Positions 1 through 7,549 are shown, numbered from the stretch's first letter. The stretch is DNA of 7,649 nt from an uncultured Prevotellaceae bacterium (GCA_900556245.1 USOC01000046.1:1-7649), one strand, 5' to 3'. Notes: generated by a model from the sequence alone, not told the origin. Made by a program: numbers and translations.

Positions 1-437
1 AATACGGAGATGGATGTGAGCAGGTAGGCTTCCTCAATTGGAGCATCGATAGATTGGAGTATTACCAGGGCTTGGCGGTAGGAGGCCAGGGCTGAATCCG
101 GCTTTTCAGTGATGCGATAGCAGACGCCGAGGTCGGAGAGTACGCTGGCTTCTGTCTTCTTGTCTCCTGCTTGCCGGGCATAACTGATGGCTTCCCTGAA
201 GTTTTGCTTTGCCTTTTCCATTTCACCCTGTGCGAACAGAGCGTTGCCAAGCGTATGGTAGACCCTTGCTTTCTGGTTAATATCCATATGTCGTGACTTG
301 AGTCTTGCGCAGAGAGCTATGGCGCTGTCAGGAGATGTCTCTATCAGAAGATTCGCTTTTTGGAGCAAGCTGTCGACAGGAATGGCGAAAGCACAGAAGG
401 CTGTCAATGCAGCCAGCAGCAGAAGTAAATGTCTCAT
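1..437 (-). CDS. Exported TPR-repeat protein, N-terminal part (cut by window edge)
   Basis: The reading frame is open for 145 codons from the ATG at 437-435 and runs off the left edge, so the C-terminus is missing. Residues 1-18 look like a Sec signal peptide: short basic start (MRH), a leucine/alanine core, and a likely signal peptidase I site after AFA (residue 18). C15 is preceded by TAF, which is a poor lipobox, so a lipoprotein is unlikely. Residues about 57-90 and 97-130 fit two tetratricopeptide repeats (pattern LGN-ALFAQG-EKAKQNFREAI, then LGVCY-DSALASYRQAL); a weaker helical pair lies at 24-46 and a third repeat starts near 137. TPRs are protein-binding scaffolds. In Bacteroidota, exported TPR N-termini are often followed by a membrane segment and a histidine kinase or HTH output domain, but that part is not visible here. 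The start overlaps the stop of the methyltransferase gene as ATGA, indicating translational coupling. Confident as a TPR protein; role unknown. Confidence 0.85.
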   Translation of the reverse strand, partial: MRHLLLLLAALTAFCAFAIPVDSLLQKANLLIETSPDSAIALCARLKSRHMDINQKARVYHTLGNALFAQGEMEKAKQNFREAISYARQAGDKKTEASVLSDLGVCYRITEKPDSALASYRQALVILQSIDAPIEEAYLLTSISV

Positions 438-1843
438 GATGGATTGAGTTGGCGGTTAAGAATTTCGGGAATTGAAGAGGGTGTATGGCTGCTCCGGATG
501 CGCCATTCCCTTGGATAGCAGTTGTTGGCCCTGTTGCCGAGATTCTTGACAAATCCAAGAGCAAGTCCCTGATAGAAAATCAGTACATAGCCTTTTGGCG
601 TATTTTCGGGCAACCCGATTGTTTCTCCTCGCAAATAAGAGATGGCAGTCGGATAGTCCACTTCTGCTTTAGGGAAGGCGTCAGGAGAGAGCTGTCGTGA
701 ATGAGCGGCTGCTTGGGAGGGAATCACGTCTTTGCCTTTGACGGTTGCCATCGGGATGCCGGCTTGAAGCGTATTGGCCGTCTTGCGGATTTGCTGAATG
801 GCTTTTGTATAGGCTCTCGGGATGGCGTAGATGGTGTCTCCTTCCATTGTCAAGTCAAAATCATCCGGTTGGCGAAGCATTTCCCGTATCTTCGTTAATG
901 AAGGCAGTGGCTTCTGTGGCTTTTGTTTTTGCTGTTTTGCCGCTGGCCGGCAGTCTTCGGGATTGCCGTCTTTGCGGAGCACTGCCACAAACAAGCCTTC
1001 CCCGCGGGTGAGATGGGGCATGAAGCGGTAGCCATGGCATGACGAATCGATGGGCGGATGTATTTTCCAATCGTTCGCGATGGGGACTTCCACATGGGTT
1101 GCACCGAGCGTTTCGGCTATATATTCTGCCATTCGTTCGTTTTCTTCAAGATTAAACGTGCAGGTGCTGTAGATGAATAATCCTCCGGGTTTCAGAGCGT
1201 TCCATATATCGTCTGCAATCTGCCGTTGGCGTTCGGCGCACTGTGCCACCAGTGCCGGATTCCATTGCGCTCGCGCTTCTTCGTCTTTTCTGAACATTCC
1301 TTCGCCGGAACAGGGCATATCGGCGGCAATAACGTCGAAAAAGTGGTGAAGGTGTCCGAGGTTTCGGGGCGTATCACAGGAGACTACGGCATTCCGGCAG
1401 CCCCATTTCGTGACATTCTCCCGCAGTATCTGCACTCGCAAACGGTCGATTTCGTTGGCTAAGACCAGAGAACCGTCGCTTAACGCACCCAGGGCTGTCG
1501 TCGTTTTTCCGCCCGGAGCTGCACAGAGATCAAGATACGTGATGTCTTTGTCACCGACAAGGTGGCGTAACAGATGGTGGACAAACATTGAAGAGGCGTC
1601 CTGTACGTAGTATGCGCCGGCATGAAGCAATGGGTCGAACGTGAACTGCGGACGGTCGGCAAGATAGCGGCCACAGTCGCACCACGCGACAGCCTCTCCT
1701 TTTGTATCAAGCGCGGTCTTTCGGAGGTTGAGGCGTATTGATGTTTCCGGTTCGCTGCGAAGCGCTTCGGCCAATTGCTTTGCTTCGTCGGGGAGCAAGG
1801 CTTCCATTTGTTTGATAAACAGTTCGGGTATGTCTGTGGGCAT
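434..1843 (-). CDS. rsmF: RsmF-type 16S rRNA (cytosine-C5)-methyltransferase, NOL1/NOP2/Sun family
   Basis: This 469-residue cytoplasmic enzyme should transfer a methyl group from S-adenosylmethionine to C5 of a cytosine in rRNA. An N-terminal RNA-binding part (about 1-95, with TSIRLN at 35-40) leads into a Rossmann methyltransferase core. The SAM loop is DLCAAPGGKT (105-114), with an acidic ribose contact likely at E131. Motif IV is DMPCSGEG (175-182, C178) and motif VI is STCTF (226-230, C228); the family uses these two cysteines for product release and covalent catalysis. A Lys/Gln-rich linker (301-314) joins an RsmF-type C-terminal region and a PUA-like domain near 395-452. Length and layout match E. 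coli RsmF (about 480 aa), which modifies C1407 of 16S rRNA; the exact target here is inferred and the symbol is at family level. It begins 17 bases after the murF-alr stop, without a clear Shine-Dalgarno, and its TGA overlaps the next ATG. Confidence 0.93.
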   Translation of the reverse strand: MPTDIPELFIKQMEALLPDEAKQLAEALRSEPETSIRLNLRKTALDTKGEAVAWCDCGRYLADRPQFTFDPLLHAGAYYVQDASSMFVHHLLRHLVGDKDITYLDLCAAPGGKTTTALGALSDGSLVLANEIDRLRVQILRENVTKWGCRNAVVSCDTPRNLGHLHHFFDVIAADMPCSGEGMFRKDEEARAQWNPALVAQCAERQRQIADDIWNALKPGGLFIYSTCTFNLEENERMAEYIAETLGATHVEVPIANDWKIHPPIDSSCHGYRFMPHLTRGEGLFVAVLRKDGNPEDCRPAAKQQKQKPQKPLPSLTKIREMLRQPDDFDLTMEGDTIYAIPRAYTKAIQQIRKTANTLQAGIPMATVKGKDVIPSQAAAHSRQLSPDAFPKAEVDYPTAISYLRGETIGLPENTPKGYVLIFYQGLALGFVKNLGNRANNCYPREWRIRSSHTPSSIPEILNRQLNPS

Positions 1844-1860
1844 AGTTTGGAAAATGTCTT

Positions 1861-4329
1861 TTATTCGCTAAAGTAGATTCTTTTCACTCGGGTGGAAACG
1901 GCTGTCAGTACTTCATAGGGAATGGTTCCGATTCGTTCTGCAATTTCAGAGGCGGAAATGTGTTCGCCGAAAATCTCAACTTTGTCGCCCACTTCACACT
2001 CTGTGTCGGTCACGTCTGCCATAAACAGGTCCATACAGATGTTGCCGATGGTCGGAACGCGGTGTCCGTTTACCCAGATTTCCCCATTGCCGTTTCCAAG
2101 CCGTCGGCTGAATCCGTCGGCATAGCCTATGGGTATTGTCGCGATGCGGGACCGGCGTTTCACGACACCTCGACGTCCGTAGCCAATGGTTGTTCCTTCG
2201 TCCCATTCTCGAATCTGGATTATGACGGAATGGAGCGAAGACACCGGACGCAGCGGTTCGTCGTAGCTGTTGCCGAGCGTCGGAATGCCGTAGAGTCCGA
2301 TGCCCAGGCGCACCATTTCATATTGATGGTCGGGAAATCGGAGAATCCCGTCGGTGTTGAGGATATGGCGAATCACAGGATTTTGAAAATGGGGGACAAA
2401 CGCACTGCAACAGCGGTCGAAATAGTCGAGTTGCAATTTTGCATAGCTGTCGTCGGCAAGGTCGTCAGCAGTGGCAAGATGCGAGAAGATGGATGCCGGC
2501 CGTAGATTCTCTTGTCGGGAGAGCAGTTCGACAAGCTCCGGCAATTCGTTGAGCGTGAAGCCGAGCCGGTGCATTCCTGTGTCAATCTTGATATGAACAG
2601 GATAATCTTTTATGTGAAATTTTTGTGCTTCAGAAATAATCTCCCGGCACATGGCAAAGCTGTATACCTCCGGTTCAAGGCGGTTGTCGAACAGGGCTTT
2701 GTAGTTGACGACCTTTGGGTTCAAAACCATAATGGGCATGGTGATTCCGGCCTCGCGCAGGGCAACGCCTTCGTCGTGGGCGGCTACTGCAATGTAGCTT
2801 GCCCCTTGCTGTTGCAGAGTCTTTGCAAGTTCGTAGGACCCGGCACCGTAGCCTGAAGCTTTCAGCATGCAGACGATTTTTGTATCGGGGTTCAAGCGGG
2901 AACGATAGAAGTTGAAATTATGCACTAAAGCGTTAAGGTTAACTTCCAGCACCGTCTCGTGTTGTCGTGCTTCGAGCATTTCTATGATTCGTGCAAAACC
3001 AAATTCCGGAGAGCCTTTCAGAAGAATCAGTTCCTTGGAAAAGTCGCTGGGTGAAATGTTGCTTAGAAATTCTTCCGTCGTTTTGAAAAATCGGTTGTTG
3101 CCTTCAAACAGATTTTGGTGGGCGGAGATGGCTTCGCCGATGCCGATGATGCGTCCGATGTGCCTTGCACGTAAAAGTTCCGAGATTTTTCTATATACTT
3201 CGTCGACGGGAATGTTTTCCGGGAGAACATCGGAAAGAATGATTGTTCGCGGCCTTAGGTTGGTGTCGTGGCGCGACATAAAGTCGATGGCGGGTGTCAG
3301 CGAAAGATAGTCGCTGGTGTATGTGTCGTAGATAAGTTGACAGTCGTTCACGCCTTCCGTGACATCCATCCGTGTTCCGGTTGGACTCAGCCGGGCAAAC
3401 CGGTCGGCAAGCGTATCCATCGGCACTTTCAGGCAAAGCAGAGTGGCAAGGCAGACAATTGCGTCGTCGATATCCGATTTTGCGGTAAACGGAATCGTTA
3501 TTTTTCCGGCATATAGCAGATAAACGTAGTTGATGGTTGTGGAGTGGTCGGTCTTTTGGATAGAAGAAATGAAGATTGGTGCATCGGTGTCGGTGCGTGA
3601 CCAGCTGATTTCCTGATGTCCGTAGGACAGACCGATAATGCTGTTGAAAATGGTGCTGTCGTTTCCGTCGAAAATCACATATTCGCTATGGCGCGACAGT
3701 CGCATCTTTTCGGTACATTTCTCTTCAATGGATGCGAATCCTTCGCGGTGTTCGTCGCCGATGTTGGTGAATACCGTGATTGTCGGTCGGATAATCTCTT
3801 CAAGAGTCGTCATTTCGTCGGGGCGGGAGATGCCGGCCTCGATGATGGCCAGGTCGGTATTGTTGTCGATGTCCCATACCGACAGTGGAACGCCAATTTG
3901 AGAATTGTAGCTCCGCGGGCTGCGCACTATATTGTAGTCGTTGCGGAGCAGCTGGTAGAGCCATTCTTTGACAATGGTTTTCCCTCGGCTGCCTGTAATT
4001 CCTATCACGGGTATGTGGAAGCGCCTGCGGTGGTATGTCGCAAGGCGTTGGAGCGCAGCGGTCGTATCCTTGACAAGTATGAAATTTGCGTTGTCTTGCA
4101 GTGCATTTTCAGGGATGTGGTCGACTACGAAGTTGCGCACGCCTTTTTCCTGCAGTTGCCGGATGTAGCGATGCCCGTCGTTGCTTTCCGTCGGGATGGC
4201 AAAAAACAGCGAGCGTTCGGGGTAGGTGAGTGTGCGAGAGTCTGTGAGAAGGACATTGATGGTGTCGGCTGTCATTTTGTGGCTGTCGACCCCTAAGATT
4301 TCCGCTATTTCAGGGATTGAGTAGTTCAT
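1861..4329 (-). CDS. murF-alr: Bifunctional MurF (UDP-MurNAc-tripeptide:D-Ala-D-Ala ligase) / alanine racemase fusion
   Basis: This 822-residue cytoplasmic protein combines two peptidoglycan enzymes. Residues 1 to about 450 are a MurF-type Mur ligase, which adds D-Ala-D-Ala to UDP-MurNAc-tripeptide using ATP. It shows an N-terminal substrate domain (TDSRTL, 29-34), the P-loop GITGSRGKT (110-118, K117), E164 in IIEAG, H194 in NIGDEH, a likely carbamylated lysine at K208, R320, and D335. Residues about 457-822 are a PLP alanine racemase, L-Ala to D-Ala. PLP lysine K490 lies in CMLKASGYG, followed by R588 (DTGMHRLG), the catalytic tyrosine Y717 (IGYGRR), GYADG (735-739) and C765-M766-D767. The fusion is known in Bacteroidota and couples D-Ala supply to its use. 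The MurF half departs from consensus at HNxxNA (S285-D286-I-D-D289-A) and at YN (Y337-T338). ATG 4329-4327 overlaps the upstream TGA as ATGA. An internal ATG at 2979-2977 (M451) at the domain junction could in principle start Alr alone; nothing supports that. Confidence 0.96.
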   Translation of the reverse strand: MNYSIPEIAEILGVDSHKMTADTINVLLTDSRTLTYPERSLFFAIPTESNDGHRYIRQLQEKGVRNFVVDHIPENALQDNANFILVKDTTAALQRLATYHRRRFHIPVIGITGSRGKTIVKEWLYQLLRNDYNIVRSPRSYNSQIGVPLSVWDIDNNTDLAIIEAGISRPDEMTTLEEIIRPTITVFTNIGDEHREGFASIEEKCTEKMRLSRHSEYVIFDGNDSTIFNSIIGLSYGHQEISWSRTDTDAPIFISSIQKTDHSTTINYVYLLYAGKITIPFTAKSDIDDAIVCLATLLCLKVPMDTLADRFARLSPTGTRMDVTEGVNDCQLIYDTYTSDYLSLTPAIDFMSRHDTNLRPRTIILSDVLPENIPVDEVYRKISELLRARHIGRIIGIGEAISAHQNLFEGNNRFFKTTEEFLSNISPSDFSKELILLKGSPEFGFARIIEMLEARQHETVLEVNLNALVHNFNFYRSRLNPDTKIVCMLKASGYGAGSYELAKTLQQQGASYIAVAAHDEGVALREAGITMPIMVLNPKVVNYKALFDNRLEPEVYSFAMCREIISEAQKFHIKDYPVHIKIDTGMHRLGFTLNELPELVELLSRQENLRPASIFSHLATADDLADDSYAKLQLDYFDRCCSAFVPHFQNPVIRHILNTDGILRFPDHQYEMVRLGIGLYGIPTLGNSYDEPLRPVSSLHSVIIQIREWDEGTTIGYGRRGVVKRRSRIATIPIGYADGFSRRLGNGNGEIWVNGHRVPTIGNICMDLFMADVTDTECEVGDKVEIFGEHISASEIAERIGTIPYEVLTAVSTRVKRIYFSE

Positions 4330-5297
4330 TTTGAGAATAGATTTTCAATGGTTTGCCTGATATGCGGCAGGCGGTCGGCCAATTCGTTGGCCGCTTGTCG
4401 TGTTGATGTTCTGAATTTTTCGATTGCTTCGGTATCATCCGTAAGCGGGTGGTGGCAGATGCGGCGATATAGTTTTTCGCAGGAAGCGGCATCTCGGCGT
4501 GTCTGTTCCGAAAAGCATGCGCCGGAGAATCGCTCCATAATATAGTCGACAGCCACTTCGGTCGGATGTGTCATGTCGGCGGCATAAAATCTGTAGTCGC
4601 GCAATTCGTCGTTCATGATTTCGTAAGCAGGGAAATAGTGGCAGCGTCGGTCGTGGCTGGTTATGGTTTCTGAGGCCAGAAGCAGCGTCGCTTTGCTAAG
4701 GGCATTTTGTCGAGCGCCGTCGGCAAGATGTCGGATCGGACTGACAGTGAAGGTGACTTCTAATGTCGGATTGAGACTGAAGAGTCTGTCTATCAGAGGA
4801 ATCCAACGGCCGGTGATGTCGTTGACACTCATCCTTTCCCGAATGAACAAGGCGGCCGGCATCTTGTGGCAGTTGGCTGCAATCTTTCCGGTCTCTTTCA
4901 GCCGGAATGCGTAAGCTGTGCCGAACGTGACGAAGAGGTGCTTCAGGTGTTTCAGCGATTCGACGGAGTCCGTAAACTCCCGGTTGATTTTCCGGAGAGC
5001 ATTATCGGGATTTACGCTTGAGAAGCGGGAATGGTGTGCAAAACTGTGCCATAGTCCGTTGTGAAAGATCAGTTCTTCTGCTTGATATGGTTTGCCATCC
5101 AGCATTCTGTCGATTGCCATTGCAATGCTTTCCGGATTGTATAGCGTGCCGAACGGATTGACTGTCACCGGAAACATAGCTCTCCGGAGTCGTTCGCCGA
5201 TGTTGTCGGAGAAGCACGAGCCAAGCATCAAGATGTGCTCATCATGGTTGATGCGGGGCAAGTTGTCGGGCAGGTCGGTTATAGTCCGGAATTCCAT
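4326..5297 (-). CDS. GSCFA-domain protein (SGNH/GDSL hydrolase-like)
   Basis: This 323-residue protein belongs to the GSCFA family, which is related to SGNH/GDSL esterases and has no settled physiological role. The family block appears near the N-terminus as LGSCFSDNIG (25-34), where S27 is the expected nucleophile. FGTAYAF (125-131) and SPIRH (186-190) are further conserved blocks, and DMTHP (241-245) supplies the expected D-x-x-H acid and base, D241 and H244. There is no signal peptide or membrane segment, so it is probably cytoplasmic. The gene is first in the minus-strand operon, lies behind a promoter-like TACTTTTG box, and overlaps the murF-alr start by ATGA. That context suggests a link to cell-envelope precursors, such as an acyl or acetyl ester, but this is only inference. 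The start at 5297 is preferred because the next ATG in frame (codon 24) would cut into the family core just before GSCFS; the leader is A-rich, as is usual in Bacteroidota. Confidence 0.9.
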   Translation of the reverse strand: MEFRTITDLPDNLPRINHDEHILMLGSCFSDNIGERLRRAMFPVTVNPFGTLYNPESIAMAIDRMLDGKPYQAEELIFHNGLWHSFAHHSRFSSVNPDNALRKINREFTDSVESLKHLKHLFVTFGTAYAFRLKETGKIAANCHKMPAALFIRERMSVNDITGRWIPLIDRLFSLNPTLEVTFTVSPIRHLADGARQNALSKATLLLASETITSHDRRCHYFPAYEIMNDELRDYRFYAADMTHPTEVAVDYIMERFSGACFSEQTRRDAASCEKLYRRICHHPLTDDTEAIEKFRTSTRQAANELADRLPHIRQTIENLFSK

Positions 5298-5324
5298 TTC
5301 GTTTTTCTTTGATTAAAAACAGTG

Positions 5325-5356
5325 CAAAAGTAATCAAAGTTTGACGCACAGGCAAG
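5325..5356 (-). promoter_or_regulatory. Bacteroides-type promoter for the GSCFA/murF-alr operon
   Basis: On the minus strand, TACTTTTG (5332-5325) is an exact match to the Bacteroides -7 consensus TAnnTTTG and continues as TTTTGCA, a common extension. A CTTG at 5356-5353, one base off the -33 consensus TTTG, lies 20 bases upstream, within the usual 19-21 base spacing. Transcription would begin near 5318, giving a leader of about 20 bases before the ATG at 5297. The -33 element overlaps the left arm of an inverted repeat at 5354-5369. Prediction from consensus only. Confidence 0.65.
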
Positions 5357-5369
5357 CATGGCTATGCTT
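5354..5369. repeat. Inverted repeat 1 in the divergent intergenic region
   Basis: AAGCAT (5354-5359) and ATGCTT (5364-5369) are perfect reverse complements around a 4-base centre, GGCT. The left arm overlaps the predicted -33 box of the minus-strand operon, so it could be an operator. There is no T-tract on either strand, which argues against a terminator. A 6-base repeat can arise by chance in a region this size. Confidence 0.5.
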
Positions 5370-5375
5370 TCAATT

Positions 5376-5393
5376 CTTCAGACGGTGCTGAAG
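5376..5393. repeat. Inverted repeat 2 in the divergent intergenic region
   Basis: CTTCAG (5376-5381) and CTGAAG (5388-5393) are perfect reverse complements around ACGGTG. The repeat lies 6 bases from inverted repeat 1 and upstream of both predicted transcription starts, so it would not be part of either mRNA if those promoters are right. It may be a protein-binding site or may be chance. Confidence 0.45.
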
Positions 5394-5479
5394 TCGGCAA
5401 TTGTCAGAATTTTGCTTCGAATCAGTTGTTTCGGAGAATATTTTCGCTGACTTTGAGTGGGTAATTCCGACGATATTTG

Positions 5480-5487
5480 TAATTTTG
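5480..5487 (+). promoter_or_regulatory. Candidate -7 box for phoH-purC
   Basis: TAATTTTG at 5480-5487 fits TAnnTTTG exactly and is followed by CGC. The nearest TTTG upstream is at 5452-5455, 24 bases away, longer than the usual 19-21, so the -33 part is weak. A start near 5491-5494 would leave a leader of only about 9-12 bases before the ATG at 5503. Confidence 0.5.
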
Positions 5488-5502
5488 CGCAACCGAAAGA
5501 AT

Positions 5503-6495
5503 ATGATAGAAAGATTAGTAGTAATCGACAGTGTCGACCCCGTCATTTTCTATGGGGTCAACAATACGAATATGCAGTTGATACGCAGTTTATTCCCGAA
5601 ATTGCGTATTGCAGCCCGAGGCACGCTTATCAAAGCTCTGGGCGACGAAAAAGAAACCCAAGAGTTTGAGAATAAAATCAAAGAACTTGAGGCATATTGC
5701 GCCAAGTATAATCAGTTGGGAGAAGACGTCATTCTTGATGTTGTAAAAGGCAAACCGCCGAAAGAACTGAAAATGGATGACGTGATAATCTACGGAGTCA
5801 ACGGCAAACCGATACAAGGCCGTTCGGCCAATCAGCAGAAGCTCGTGAAGGCTTTTCAGGAAAATGACCTGACGTTTGCGCTCGGACCCGCCGGGACGGG
5901 AAAAACCTACGTTGCGATTGCTTTGGCTGTAAGGGCGTTGAAAAATCGTGAGATTCGAAAAGTCATCTTGTCGCGTCCTGCGGTGGAGGCCGGCGAGAAA
6001 CTGGGATTCCTTCCGGGCGACATGAAAGACAAAATCGATCCGTATCTCCAGCCGCTCTACGATGCTCTGGAAGATATGATTCCGCAGAATAAATTGAAAG
6101 AATATATGGAGACCGGAGTGATTCAGATCGCTCCGCTGGCATTTATGCGCGGACGCACGCTGAGCGATGCTGTCATCATTCTTGACGAGGCGCAAAACAC
6201 GACGACTCATCAGATTAAAATGTTCCTGACGCGTTTGGGCATGAACGCAAAGATGGTCATAACCGGCGATGTCACTCAAATAGACTTGCCGCACTCCACG
6301 GTGTCGGGACTGGTGCAGGCTTTGCGCGTTTTGCGTGATGTGCCGGGGGTGGGGCGCATCCAGTTTGAGAAAAAGGACATTGTGCGACATCCGTTGGTGC
6401 AACGCATCGTTGAGGCCTACGAGAAGCATGACGAGGAGCAGAAAGTTCTTCGGGCGGAAGAGAAGGAGCGCAGACTCAACGGCAACCGTTCATAG
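5503..6495 (+). CDS. phoH: PhoH-family ATPase (PhoL/YbeZ-like)
   Basis: This 330-residue cytoplasmic P-loop ATPase belongs to the PhoH family, whose YbeZ/PhoL members are associated with RNA metabolism and often with the endoribonuclease YbeY. After an N-terminal RNA-binding-like region (about 1-100) the ATPase core begins. Walker A is GPAGTGKT (128-135), Walker B is VIILDEAQN (224-232), the sensor stretch is VITGDVTQIDLP (252-263), and R295 in DIVRHP is a candidate arginine finger. RPAVEAGEKLGFLPG (158-172) is a strongly conserved family block. The C-terminal tail (306-330) is charged. I chose the ATG at 5503 over an in-frame TTG at 5401: the 34 added residues do not resemble the family, family members start near MIE-VDP-FYGVNN, and the TAATTTTG box lies inside the extension. 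The gene sits 37 bases before purC, suggesting co-transcription. YbeY is not in this window, and the link to phosphate starvation implied by the name is not tested here. Confidence 0.93.
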   Translation: MIERLVVIDSVDPVIFYGVNNTNMQLIRSLFPKLRIAARGTLIKALGDEKETQEFENKIKELEAYCAKYNQLGEDVILDVVKGKPPKELKMDDVIIYGVNGKPIQGRSANQQKLVKAFQENDLTFALGPAGTGKTYVAIALAVRALKNREIRKVILSRPAVEAGEKLGFLPGDMKDKIDPYLQPLYDALEDMIPQNKLKEYMETGVIQIAPLAFMRGRTLSDAVIILDEAQNTTTHQIKMFLTRLGMNAKMVITGDVTQIDLPHSTVSGLVQALRVLRDVPGVGRIQFEKKDIVRHPLVQRIVEAYEKHDEEQKVLRAEEKERRLNGNRS

Positions 6496-6532
6496 AATTG
6501 AAATAACGAATTTTTATTAAACAATAAAGTTT

Positions 6533-7486
6533 ATGGCAACTACATTAGTAAAAACTGATTTTCATTTTCCGGGACAAGTGAGCGTCTATCATGGTAAAGT
6601 GCGCGACGTCTACGACATCAACAACGATTTGATGGTGATGGTGGCATCCGATCGTATTTCGGCTTTCGACGTGATTCTTCCGAAGGGCATCCCTTTCAAG
6701 GGACAAGTGCTCAACCAGATTGCGGCAACATTTCTCGACGCAACTGCCGATATCGTTCCCAACTGGAAACTTGCGACGCCCGACCCGATGGTGACTGTGG
6801 GTCTCAAATGCGAGGGTTTCCGCGTTGAGATGATTATTCGCGGTTATCTTACGGGTAGCGCATGGCGCGATTATCAGGCAGGATGCCGTGAACTTTGTGG
6901 CGTGAAGCTCCCGGATGGTATGCGTGAAAACGAGAAATTCCCCGAACCAATCATCACTCCGACTACGAAAGCGGAAGCCGGACACGACGAGAACATTTCG
7001 AAAGAAGAAATTATAGCGCAGGGCATAGTCGACAAGGATGATTATGAGACTATGGAGCGCTATACGCGAGCTCTTTTCGAGCGTGGTTCGCAGATGGCCG
7101 CTGAAAAGGGATTGATTTTGGTCGACACAAAATATGAGTTTGGCAAACGAGACGGTAAAGTATATCTTATTGATGAAATCCATACCCCCGACTCTTCCCG
7201 TTATTTCTATGCAGAGGGCTACGAAGAGCGTTTCGAAAAGGGAGAACCGCAACGTCAGCTTTCGAAAGAGTTTGTTCGTCAGTGGCTCATCGAACATGAT
7301 TTTATGGGAAAAGAAGGTCAGACAGTGCCCGAAATGACAGATGAATATTGCGATTCCGTATCGAACCGCTATATTGAACTTTATGAGCACATTACTGGCC
7401 TGAAGTTTGAGAAGAACGAGCAGGCTGACATCGCCGCACGTATCGAGAAGAATGTGACAGACTACCTGTTGTCCTTGAAAAAGTGA
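6533..7486 (+). CDS. purC: Phosphoribosylaminoimidazole-succinocarboxamide synthase (SAICAR synthetase)
   Basis: PurC joins aspartate to CAIR with ATP to give SAICAR in de novo purine synthesis, in the cytoplasm. The 317-residue protein is full length for the longer Bacteroidales form. It has the N-terminal glycine-rich YHGKVRDVY block (19-27) and SDRISAFDV (39-47). The first family signature is [14 protein letters not shown] (98-111), the second is [10 protein letters not shown] (195-204), and [11 protein letters not shown] (214-224) carries active-site residues. The C-terminal helix (about 297-317) ends in LLSLKK. The ATG at 6533 is preceded by an AT-rich leader (ATAAAGTTT) with no Shine-Dalgarno, as expected in this phylum. 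The 37-base gap after phoH shows no clear promoter, so purC is probably read through from the phoH promoter. No purine riboswitch or PurR-like operator was seen in the gap. Confidence 0.97.
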   Translation: MATTLVKTDFHFPGQVSVYHGKVRDVYDINNDLMVMVASDRISAFDVILPKGIPFKGQVLNQIAATFLDATADIVPNWKLATPDPMVTVGLKCEGFRVEMIIRGYLTGSAWRDYQAGCRELCGVKLPDGMRENEKFPEPIITPTTKAEAGHDENISKEEIIAQGIVDKDDYETMERYTRALFERGSQMAAEKGLILVDTKYEFGKRDGKVYLIDEIHTPDSSRYFYAEGYEERFEKGEPQRQLSKEFVRQWLIEHDFMGKEGQTVPEMTDEYCDSVSNRYIELYEHITGLKFEKNEQADIAARIEKNVTDYLLSLKK

Positions 7487-7505
7487 CAATTTATTGAATA
7501 AACCG

Positions 7506-7549
7506 ACCGTGTCGTCACCGTCATTTAAAGCTATGGCAGTCGGCACGGT
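7506..7549 (+). terminator. Possible terminator hairpin after purC
   Basis: ACCGTGTCG (7506-7514) can pair with CGGCACGGT (7541-7549) as nine base pairs, one of them G-U, around a 26-base loop. It begins 20 bases after the purC stop. The loop is long and only a broken T-rich run follows (CCTTATTCC), so it is a weak intrinsic terminator. The rest of 7487-7649 holds no convincing gene; the longest ATG frame noticed there, from 7533, has only 14 codons. Confidence 0.35.

Noticed and set aside
1960..2505. Open frame of 181 codons on the plus strand opposite the Alr half
   Set aside because: Antisense shadow; the racemase motifs on the other strand explain the conservation.
2977..2979. Internal ATG at the MurF/Alr junction as a separate alr start
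   Set aside because: No leader signal or overlapping stop; M451 lies in an ordinary coding stretch and the fusion is continuous.
3616..4296. Open frame of 226 codons on the plus strand opposite the MurF half
   Set aside because: Antisense to conserved Mur-ligase motifs and without any recognisable domain.
5401..5502. In-frame TTG extension of phoH by 34 codons
   Set aside because: The extension does not resemble PhoH proteins, contains the promoter-like box, and the ATG at 5503 fits the family start.
5590..6429. Open frame of 279 codons on the minus strand opposite phoH
   Set aside because: Shadow of phoH codon usage; no motif, no promoter or leader, and phoH carries all the ATPase motifs.
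6545..7546. Long open frame (333 codons) on the minus strand opposite purC
   Set aside because: It covers almost all of purC, whose family match is certain; the antisense product has no recognisable motif and an unnatural composition rich in His, Cys and Phe.
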